A stretch of DNA of 64,000 nt from Sporosarcina sp. ANT_H38 (GTDB lineage: Bacteria > Bacillota > Bacilli > Bacillales_A > Planococcaceae), in the NCBI RefSeq assembly GCF_008369195.1, contig NZ_VOBC01000001.1, positions 434,001-498,000 of the forward strand. Direction: 5' to 3'. Positions 56,927 to 64,000 of the stretch are shown here, in pieces. The translations under genes and the position numbers were made by a program. The notes beneath the pieces were generated by a model. The model was not told the DNA's origin and made no database searches. It saw only the letters and a list, made by a program, of their open reading frames with translations. The number at the start of each line of letters is the position of its first letter. Position 1 is the stretch's first letter.

Positions 56927-58342
56927 ATGATTGAAAGTGCATTAGAATGGATTGTAACGACCGGGAATAATCTTCTGTGGTCGTATATTCTTATTGGTTT
57001 ACTTATTGGTTTAGGTATTTATTTTACGATTCGAACGAAATTTGTCCAGGTCCGTCTGTTTGGTGAAATGTTTAAGCTTATGGTTGAAAAACCGGATAAA
57101 AAGGGTGGTATATCCGCTTTTCAAGCGTTTACAATTAGTGCTGCATCTCGGGTTGGGACAGGAAATATCACTGGGGTTGCCCTGGCTATTGGTATTGGGG
57201 GCCCTGGCGCCGTTTTTTGGATGTGGGTCATTGCGATAATCGGAATGGCGACGGCATTTATCGAAAGTACGCTCGCGCAAGTATATAAAGTGAAAGACGG
57301 TGATACGTTCCGCGGAGGGCCTGCTTATTATATGCAAAGTGCACTAGGTAATCGGAAGCTAGGTATTATATTCGCCATTTTGCTAACACTTTGTTTCGGT
57401 TTCATTTTTAATGCTGTGCAGTCAAATACAATTAGTGCGTCTTTCAATAGTGTGTTTCATATTGAAAAATGGATAATTGGTTTAGTTCTTATTGTTTTAA
57501 CGGCGCTTGTAATTTTCGGAGGCGTAAAACGGATTGCTAATGTTACACAAATTTTCGTTCCGATTATGGCTATTCTTTATATTGCTGTTGCGCTTTATGT
57601 CGTTATTATGAATGTAACTGAGATTCCTGCAGTATTTAAACTGATCTTCACGAGCGCATTTGGAATGAATGAAGCGGTCGGTGGTGCGGTAGGGGCAGCA
57701 ATTATGCAAGGGGTAAGACGTGGATTGTTCTCAAATGAAGCGGGGATGGGGAGTGTTCCGAATGCTGCCGCGGTAGCAAGTACATCACATCCAGCAAAAC
57801 AGGGCCTTGTGCAAAGTCTTGGTGTGTTTTTTGATACGATCATCATTTGTTCTGCAACAGCGTTCATTATTATCCTTGCCGATCTTTATAATACAGGGGA
57901 AGTAGATGGGATCCTGTTAACTCAGACATCGCTGGGCGTCCATGTTGGAGAGTGGGCCCCTTATTTCTTAGCGATTGCCATTCTATTCTTTTCATTCAGT
58001 TCGATTATTGGAAACTACTATTATGGCGAGACGAATATTGAATTCATCAAGACGAATAAAATTTGGTTAACTGTTTACCGTTTTGGCGTACTCGCAATGG
58101 TCATGTTTGGAACGCTTGCAAAAGTAGATCTTGTTTGGAACATGGCAGACCTCTTCATGGGGATGATGGCGGTTATTAACCTTATTGTTATCTTCCTTCT
58201 AGGGAAAGTTGCATTTAAAACGTTAGACGATTATACGGAACAACGAAAAAGAGGATTAAATCCTATATTTAAGGCAAGTTCGATTCCGGGGCTAAAAGGC
58301 GCGGAATGTTGGGAAGACGAAAAGGTAACCGATCGTAAATAA
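56927..58342 (+). CDS. alsT: sodium:alanine symporter, AgcS/AlsT family
   Basis: This 471-residue transporter has about ten or eleven membrane segments. Family blocks are present: GGISAFQAFTISAASRVGTG, GGPGAVFWMW, FRGGPAYYMQ and RRGLFSNEAGMGSVPNAAA. It imports alanine or glycine, or glutamine in some homologues, with sodium. I prefer the ATG at 56927, eight bases after gggaggaa, to the one at 56921. It is a single-gene unit with a structured leader and its own terminator. The exact amino acid is not readable from sequence. Confidence 0.92.
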   Translation: MIESALEWIVTTGNNLLWSYILIGLLIGLGIYFTIRTKFVQVRLFGEMFKLMVEKPDKKGGISAFQAFTISAASRVGTGNITGVALAIGIGGPGAVFWMWVIAIIGMATAFIESTLAQVYKVKDGDTFRGGPAYYMQSALGNRKLGIIFAILLTLCFGFIFNAVQSNTISASFNSVFHIEKWIIGLVLIVLTALVIFGGVKRIANVTQIFVPIMAILYIAVALYVVIMNVTEIPAVFKLIFTSAFGMNEAVGGAVGAAIMQGVRRGLFSNEAGMGSVPNAAAVASTSHPAKQGLVQSLGVFFDTIIICSATAFIIILADLYNTGEVDGILLTQTSLGVHVGEWAPYFLAIAILFFSFSSIIGNYYYGETNIEFIKTNKIWLTVYRFGVLAMVMFGTLAKVDLVWNMADLFMGMMAVINLIVIFLLGKVAFKTLDDYTEQRKRGLNPIFKASSIPGLKGAECWEDEKVTDRK

Positions 58343-58360
58343 AAGATTACTTGAACTGCT

Positions 58361-58412
58361 AAGAAAGCAAGAAACCTATTGGAACTATCATAGGTATCTT
58401 GCTTTCTTTTAT
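58361..58412 (+). terminator. terminator after alsT
   Basis: An 11-bp outer stem (58361-58371 with 58398-58408) encloses an inner acctat/ataggt pair and is followed by T residues. Confidence 0.8.
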
Positions 58413-58551
58413 TTATAGATTAGTATAAGCTTTCGATTCGGAACTACGTCTAGCTACGGCGCCCTTCGCTTTTCTTATGTTCACTATTCGGAAGAGTATG
58501 GAAAATTATATATATTAAGGTATGATGGAGGTAGTATATATCTAAGAAAGG

Positions 58552-59544
58552 ATGATTAAGCTGAAAGCATTTATCCATGAATTCGGGCAGTTGAAAATAG
58601 GTGACATGAAAGAACCGATTGCAGGATATGGTGAAGTTGTCGTAGCGATTCGGGCGGCTGGTCTGAATCGTCGTGACTTATATATACCCGAACGTAGAGG
58701 GGATGAAGCTGAGGCATTGACGCTTGGGTCCGATGGTGCAGGGGTTATCGATTCTATAGGTGGTGGGGTTACAGAATTTGCAGTTGGGGATGAAGTAATG
58801 ATTAATCCTTCGCTAAGGTGGTTTGAAAATAGTGATGCGCCACCAGCGAATTTTGATATTTTAGGGTTGCCCGATAACGGTACGTTTGCGGAGAAGATTG
58901 TCATTTCTGCTGAGCAAATTGAAAAGAAGCCTACTCACTTGTCGTGGGTTGAGGCGTCTGTTCTTTCCTTGGCGGGTCTCACGGGTTATCGCGCGCTATT
59001 TACTAAGGGGGGTCTGAAGGCGGGCGATACTGTTTTCATCCCAGGTGCGGGTAGTGGAGTGGCTACATACCTCATTTCATTCGCCAAAAATATCGGGGCA
59101 CGTGTAATTGTGACGTCACGTAGTGAAAAGAAGCGCAAACAGGCACTTGAACTTGGCGCAGACATTGCACTTGATACGAATGGAGATTGGAACAATGAAC
59201 TAAAAGGAGAGACAATCGACCTGGTCATTGAAAGTGTTGGTCGGGCGACATTTAACCGTTCGCTGAGGGTACTGAAAAAAGGAGGACGCATCGTTGTATT
59301 TGGTGCAACGACTGAAGATACGGTCGACTTGGATTTACGCGCATTTTTCTATGGTCAGTACCAACTTTTCGGTTCTACGCTAGGAAGCAGGGAAGAGTTG
59401 CGAGACATGATTGCGCATGTCGAAAGATACGGGACACACCCAATTATCGATAAAGTGTTCAATCTGAACGAAGCGACAGAAGCATTTGATTATGTTGAAG
59501 AAAGTAAGCAGTTTGGAAAAGTGGTACTGCTAGTATCGGAGTGA
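58552..59544 (+). CDS. MDR-family zinc-free alcohol dehydrogenase / quinone oxidoreductase
   Basis: This 330-residue medium-chain reductase has a GroES-like N-terminal domain (about 1-120, GYGEVVVAIRAAGLNRRDLYIPE) and a Rossmann domain with VFIPGAGSGVATYLISFAKN near 165. The catalytic-zinc Cys is absent, so it is probably an NADPH-dependent reductase of quinones or enones. The ATG at 58552 touches the ribosome site aagaaagga; a CTG at 58561, giving MKAFIHEFGQ, has better spacing and is a real alternative. The gap 58413-58551 contains a fragment resembling the common ctagctnnggcgcc intergenic repeat. Confidence 0.85.
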   Translation: MIKLKAFIHEFGQLKIGDMKEPIAGYGEVVVAIRAAGLNRRDLYIPERRGDEAEALTLGSDGAGVIDSIGGGVTEFAVGDEVMINPSLRWFENSDAPPANFDILGLPDNGTFAEKIVISAEQIEKKPTHLSWVEASVLSLAGLTGYRALFTKGGLKAGDTVFIPGAGSGVATYLISFAKNIGARVIVTSRSEKKRKQALELGADIALDTNGDWNNELKGETIDLVIESVGRATFNRSLRVLKKGGRIVVFGATTEDTVDLDLRAFFYGQYQLFGSTLGSREELRDMIAHVERYGTHPIIDKVFNLNEATEAFDYVEESKQFGKVVLLVSE

Positions 59545-59649
59545 TGTAACACTTGATTTGCTTAATAATGTCATATTAAAGTCGTAAAGTGCTGTGTGAC
59601 TTTAGACATGGGTACGGTATACTTGAGACAAAGAAAGGTGGGGGCAGAA

Positions 59650-61329
59650 ATGACCGAAAAAGTATTGCCACTGACAGACTTGGAAATTGCATCACAGGCA
59701 ACGATGAAATCGATTTGGGCTATTGCCGAAAGAGCGGGTATTCCGGAAGAAGCGGTTGAACCATACGGAAGATTCAAAGCAAAGATAGATGTAACAAAGT
59801 TATCTGATAGTTACAAGGACGGGAAAGTTGTTCTTGTCACGGCAATCAGTCCAACGCCAGCGGGAGAAGGGAAGTCGACGGTCACCGTAGGGCTTGCTGA
59901 CGCGCTCTCAAAGCTTGGTGAAAAAACGATGATTGCATTACGCGAACCATCCCTAGGACCTGTTATGGGGATGAAGGGTGGGGCTACAGGCGGTGGATAT
60001 GCCCAAGTATTGCCAATGGAAGAAATTAATTTGCATTTTAATGGTGATATTCACGCAATCACGACTGCAAATAATGCGCTTAGTGCACTAATAGATAATC
60101 ATCTTCACCAAGGTAACGTACTTCGGATTGACCCGCGGAGAATTACTTGGAAGCGCGCCTTGGATATGAATGATCGTGCGTTGCGCAACATAACAATTGG
60201 TCTAGGCGGTCCTGCACAAGGAGTTCCGAGGGAAGATGGTTTCGATATTACAGTCGCATCTGAAATTATGGCGGTGTTCTGTTTGGCGACGAGTCTGCAA
60301 GATTTGAAAGAAAGACTTGCGCGCATGGTTATTGGTTATACGTATGACAAAGAGGCAGTAACGGTACGTGACCTTGGTGTCCAAGGTGCGCTGGCACTTC
60401 TCCTGAAAGAGGCGTTCAAACCAAATCTTGTTCAGACAATTGAAGGAACGCCGGCACTTATTCACGGTGGACCATTTGCAAATATTGCTCATGGCTGTAA
60501 CTCATTGATTGCAACGAATACGGCACGTAAACTTGCTGATATTGTTGTGACTGAAGCTGGATTCGGCGCAGATTTAGGTGCTGAGAAATTCATGAATATA
60601 AAAGCACGTCAAGGTGAATTCTCACCCGGAGCAGTTGTTATTGTGGCAACAGTACGAGCGCTTAAAATGCATGGTGGAGTTCCTAAAAATCAGCTAGCAG
60701 AGGAAAATATTCAGGCAGTGACGGATGGAATTGTAAACTTAGCAAAGCATGTTGATACCATACGCACATTTGGTGTCCAGCCTGTTGTTGCATTGAACAA
60801 GTTCATCACGGACACTGCTGCTGAATTGGAAGCCATTTTTGAGTGGTGTGAGGAAAACGAAATAAGGGTGGCACTTACTGATGTCTGGGAACGAGGTGGA
60901 GAAGGCGGCATTGCTTTAGCACAGGAAGTTCTAAAGCTATTGGATAAGCCTAACAACTTTGCTCCGCTTTATGATATTGAACAACCCGTAAGCGATAAAA
61001 TTACAGCCATCGTTCAAAAAGTATATGGTGGATTGGGTGTCGTATTTACAGATCAAGCGTTAAAAGATCTGAAAGACATCGAGAATAATGGCTGGGGGAT
61101 TTTACCGGTTTGCATGGCCAAAACGCAGTATTCATTTTCAGATGATCCGAAGATACTTGGGCGTCCTGAAGGGTTTACAATTACTGTTAGGAAGATAATG
61201 CCGAAACTAGGTGCGGGATTCCTTGTCTGTTTGACGGGGGATATTATGACCATGCCTGGGTTACCAAAAACGCCTGCAGCACTTCGGATGGATATCGATT
61301 CAAAAGGCAATGCAATAGGTTTAATGTGA
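59650..61329 (+). CDS. fhs: formate--tetrahydrofolate ligase
   Basis: This 559-residue enzyme makes 10-formyl-tetrahydrofolate from formate, THF and ATP, feeding purine and formyl-Met synthesis. The P-loop [18 protein letters not shown] is near residue 77. [21 protein letters not shown] and [13 protein letters not shown] are further family blocks. The ATG at 59650 follows aaggtggggg; an in-frame start at 59596 lacks a ribosome site. A possible -10 (TATACT, 59618-59623) and a 7-bp hairpin just upstream suggest control in the 105-bp leader; I saw no known riboswitch. Confidence 0.95.
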   Translation: MTEKVLPLTDLEIASQATMKSIWAIAERAGIPEEAVEPYGRFKAKIDVTKLSDSYKDGKVVLVTAISPTPAGEGKSTVTVGLADALSKLGEKTMIALREPSLGPVMGMKGGATGGGYAQVLPMEEINLHFNGDIHAITTANNALSALIDNHLHQGNVLRIDPRRITWKRALDMNDRALRNITIGLGGPAQGVPREDGFDITVASEIMAVFCLATSLQDLKERLARMVIGYTYDKEAVTVRDLGVQGALALLLKEAFKPNLVQTIEGTPALIHGGPFANIAHGCNSLIATNTARKLADIVVTEAGFGADLGAEKFMNIKARQGEFSPGAVVIVATVRALKMHGGVPKNQLAEENIQAVTDGIVNLAKHVDTIRTFGVQPVVALNKFITDTAAELEAIFEWCEENEIRVALTDVWERGGEGGIALAQEVLKLLDKPNNFAPLYDIEQPVSDKITAIVQKVYGGLGVVFTDQALKDLKDIENNGWGILPVCMAKTQYSFSDDPKILGRPEGFTITVRKIMPKLGAGFLVCLTGDIMTMPGLPKTPAALRMDIDSKGNAIGLM

Positions 61330-61352
61330 TTAGTTGAGCTGGGGATATGTAA

Positions 61353-61394
61353 AAAAACGAGGCTATCCTAAAATATCAGGACAGCCTCGTTTTT
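61353..61394. terminator. bidirectional terminator between fhs and the M3 peptidase gene
   Basis: A 17-base stem with one mismatch (61353-61369 with 61378-61394) has A and T runs at both ends, between convergent genes. Confidence 0.85.
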
Positions 61395-61398
61395 CGTT

Positions 61399-63096
61399 TT
61401 AAAGTGCTTTATCATCTATTGAATCGAGCCATGACTCGATTGTTCCAATGACAGACTCGACACAACCATCTTCGAAAGGTGAGATTAAGTTCGCTTCGGC
61501 GACTAGTTTTGTAAATGATTTTGAACCACCCAGTGAGCAAAGATGTAAATAATCTTTCCATGCCGCTTCACGGTCTTCAAATGACCGTTTCCAAAATTGG
61601 AACGCGCAGATTTGTGCAAGAGTGTAATCGATATAATAGAATGGGCCTTCATAAATGTGACCCTGGCGCTGCCAAACGGCACCGGATTCCAAGTATTCAA
61701 TTCCATCGTAATCACGCATAGGTAGGTATATTTTCTCGATCTTTTTCCATGCTTCTTTTCGCTCTGAAGCAGTCATTTCGGGATTTTCATAAATGACATG
61801 TTGGAATTCATCGACTGCGACGCCGTATGGCAAAAAGAGCAATGCACCACTAAGGTGTGCGAATTTGTATTTATCCGTTTGTTCTTTAAAGAATAATTCC
61901 ATCCAAGGCCATGTTAAGAATTCCATACTCATGGAGTGGATTTCTGCACCCTCAGACGTTGGCCATAAATATTCAGGAATTCCAATGTCGCGGCTAGAAA
62001 AAATTTGGAATGCGTGCCCAGCTTCATGTGTTAACACATCGATATCACCAGACGTTCCGTTGAAATTAGAGAAGATGAAAGGTGATTCGTAATTATCGAT
62101 GAATGTGCAATAGCCGCCCGCTTCTTTTCCAGTTTTCGCTTCGACGTCCATTAAGTTCTTGTCCGTCATAAATTTGAAAAATGCATCCGTTTCAGGTGAA
62201 AGTTCAGAGTACATCTTTTTACCGTTTTCAATGATCCAATCAGGAGACCCTTGTGGCGTTGCATTGCCTGTAAGGAAGTCTAAGGATTGATCATAAAACT
62301 TCAACTCGTCAACGCCTATCCGTTCAGCTTGGCGCGTGTAAAGGCGGCTTGCGAGTGGAACGATATGATCGCGCACTTGATCACGGAATTTCTTAACCAT
62401 ATTCGCATCATAATCGATACGGTTCATCCGTACGTAGCCAAGTTCGACAAAGTTTTTATAACCGAGTGTAATCGCAATTTCATGTCGAAGTTTAACGAGT
62501 TTATCATAGATTTCATCGAACTTTTCACCATTGTCAGCGTAGAATTTGTAAGTAGCTTCCATAGCTGACTTACGAACGGAACGGTCCGTTGATTCTGCAT
62601 AGGGTCCCATTTGAGCAAGTGTCAGTGTTTTTCCATCAAATTCGATTTGTGAAGATGCGACGAGTTTCGAATAATCGGAAGTTAGTTTGTTTTCTTTTTG
62701 CAACATACCGATGATTTCTGGAGAAAACGATTTAATGGCGTTATCAGCTAAAGCAAATAGTTGAGTACCCCATTTCTCTTCGAGTTGTGCTCTAAAAGGG
62801 GTGGAGACCAGTTCTTTATAGTAAGCGGTTTCAAGCTCTTGGTACTCCGGTCCGATTTCATCGAAGTAATCGCGTTCTTTCTGATAGAACTCATCGTTCG
62901 TATCGATGGAAGAACGGATATAGGCAAGATTGGACATTGTTGAGTAGTCTTTGCTAATTGTATTTATTTTTGCAATGACTCCATTTTGTTGGTCATAAGA
63001 ACTCGCTGAACGGAATTCCTGTAGTAGTGCATTAAAATTTTGTTTTACGTCTTCCATATTGGGCTTAGTGTATTGATAGTCTTCAAATTTTATCAA
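61399..63096 (-). CDS. M3-family oligoendopeptidase
   Basis: This 565-residue cytosolic zinc metallopeptidase degrades oligopeptides. The HEXXH zinc motif is intact in DVLTHEAGHAFQIFSSR, with the third-ligand region GAEIHSMSMEFLTWPW. The reverse-strand TTG at 63096 (MIKFEDYQYTKPN) is best placed after caggggga; the ATG two codons earlier is too close, and the frame upstream to 63228 has no ribosome site. It stands alone, convergent with fhs. It belongs to the PepF-related branch. Confidence 0.92.
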   Translation of the reverse strand: MIKFEDYQYTKPNMEDVKQNFNALLQEFRSASSYDQQNGVIAKINTISKDYSTMSNLAYIRSSIDTNDEFYQKERDYFDEIGPEYQELETAYYKELVSTPFRAQLEEKWGTQLFALADNAIKSFSPEIIGMLQKENKLTSDYSKLVASSQIEFDGKTLTLAQMGPYAESTDRSVRKSAMEATYKFYADNGEKFDEIYDKLVKLRHEIAITLGYKNFVELGYVRMNRIDYDANMVKKFRDQVRDHIVPLASRLYTRQAERIGVDELKFYDQSLDFLTGNATPQGSPDWIIENGKKMYSELSPETDAFFKFMTDKNLMDVEAKTGKEAGGYCTFIDNYESPFIFSNFNGTSGDIDVLTHEAGHAFQIFSSRDIGIPEYLWPTSEGAEIHSMSMEFLTWPWMELFFKEQTDKYKFAHLSGALLFLPYGVAVDEFQHVIYENPEMTASERKEAWKKIEKIYLPMRDYDGIEYLESGAVWQRQGHIYEGPFYYIDYTLAQICAFQFWKRSFEDREAAWKDYLHLCSLGGSKSFTKLVAEANLISPFEDGCVESVIGTIESWLDSIDDKAL

Positions 63097-63320
63097 AATC
63101 ATTCCCCCTGCTATTTTACTAGTGAAATACTTCACAGTTTCTATTGTCCGTGAAGTTCCGGAATATTGCAAAATAAATTTTCGTGTTTCATGCAATTCAT
63201 CATGAAAAGCTTTTAAAAGAGATTTCATACATTAACGGCTAGAAATAGAACAAAATAAGAAAGCGGTCTATTACTCGTATAGATTGGAAAGTTTAGAAGT
63301 ATGTGAGAGGGGTCTGGAGA

Positions 63321-64000
63321 ATGCTGAATGGAACTGAGCAATTGCTGGATACGGATGTGAAAATAGGATTAAGTGAAGAGGAAGCGAACAAAAGGCTAAT
63401 GAATATGGGGTTAATAAACTTACAGGAAGTAAAAGTCGCTCTTTGATACAACGGATTTTTGCGCAAATCAATAATGTGTTAATTTATGTACTAATCGCTG
63501 CTGCTGTTATTTCTGGAATACTAGGGGAAGTGGCAGATTCAATTATTATAGGATTGGTCGTTATCATAAATGCTATTGTTGGAGTCGTCCAGGAATCGAA
63601 AGCTGAGGAAGCACTTCTAGCGTTGAAAAATATGGCAGTGCCTAAAGCGCTGGTAAGAAGGAATGGCGTTCAGAAGGAGATACCGTCGGAAGAAGTCGTC
63701 CCGGGTGATGTAGTTCTTCTTGATGCAGGAAGATACGTTCCATGTGATATAAGACTGATCGAATCGGTAAATTTGAAAATTGAAGAGGCGGCACTGACGG
63801 GCGAATCCGTTCCGGTCGATAAGGACGCACATTTTACTGGAGAGCTCTCAATGCCAATTGGAGATCGAAAAGATATGGCTTTTATGTCGACATTGACTAC
63901 ATATGGACGCGCAACAGGAATTGCCATTGCAACAGGCATGAAAACGGAAATAGGGAAAGTAGCAGCTATGCTAGACAAGGAAGTGGATGACGAGACGCCT
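63321..64000 (+). pseudogene. cation-transporting P-type ATPase, frameshifted near 63400, truncated by window end
   Basis: The ATG at 63321 opens a frame with the typical N-terminus of calcium-type P-ATPases (GLSEEEANKRLMN) that stops at 63443. From about 63401 a second frame stays open to the window end. It carries YGVNKLTGSKSRSLIQRIF, two membrane segments, the actuator domain (VVPGDVVLLDAGRYVPCDIRLI) and the TGES motif. Restoring one base near 63400 would join them exactly. The phosphorylation motif DKTGT lies beyond the window. It is either a pseudogene or a sequencing error. Confidence 0.8.

Noticed and set aside
59545..59649. A folate or ZTP riboswitch before fhs
   Set aside because: Only a 7-bp hairpin is present; the conserved riboswitch cores are not seen in this 105-bp leader.

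Overview
This window is a low-GC Gram-positive chromosome segment, most likely from a spore-forming Planococcaceae such as Sporosarcina (inference). The reasons are three alpha/beta-type small acid-soluble spore proteins, purine-rich Shine-Dalgarno sites, frequent TTG starts, a Thr T-box, an L20 leader, and gene order close to the Bacillus subtilis ytcI-to-ysdB region. Several genes of that region (ytrH, ytrI, ytsJ, ytaF, speD, ytxC) are not seen here. No rRNA, tRNA, CRISPR array or intact insertion sequence was seen.

Layout. 1-1018: tandem SASP genes with sigma-G-like promoters. 1081-6166: an acyl-CoA synthetase and RarD, then an accessory stretch with a palindrome-rich repeat, a GNAT acetyltransferase, a lipoprotein and two small membrane-protein reading frames without normal starts. 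6167-18535: NAD kinase, SppA, an RDD protein, Tpx, YtxK, AckA, a universal stress protein, Ald, an M24 peptidase, YtkL, YtoI, YtpI and NrnA. 18558-43526: the core block of dnaE, a GntR-type regulator with accD and accA, pfkA, pyk, fxsA, ytvI, the TCA genes citZ-icd-mdh, a MaoC-like protein, phoP-phoR, polA-mutM-coaE, gapB, nrdR and dnaB-dnaI. 43527-49500: a second accessory stretch with a decayed gene, a PAS-GGDEF-EAL protein, a HemAT-like sensor, a second copy of the repeat and a YlxY-like deacetylase homologue. 49708-54459: thrS with its T-box, infC-rpmI-rplT with the L20 leader, ysdA and ysdB. 54551-64000: a dimeric dUTPase, an XRE regulator with a phosphoesterase, an alanine/sodium symporter, an MDR oxidoreductase, fhs, an M3 oligopeptidase and a frameshifted cation P-type ATPase cut by the window end.

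How it works together. The centre is central carbon metabolism (PfkA, Pyk, GapB, CitZ, Icd, Mdh, AckA), fatty-acid initiation (AccA/AccD), replication and repair (DnaE, PolA, MutM, DnaB, DnaI, NrdR) and translation (ThrS, IF3, L35, L20). Readable control signals include a FadR-type palindrome at the gntR-accD-accA promoter, a cre-like site at citZ, two matches to the CcpN motif at gapB, the thrS T-box and the infC leader.

Most of the window is conserved housekeeping DNA, and I did not find a convincing new defence or mobile system. The least explained parts are the ~380-bp palindromic repeat present twice, a three-hairpin element upstream of ald, the short-sensor PhoR, and the regulator-accDA arrangement.
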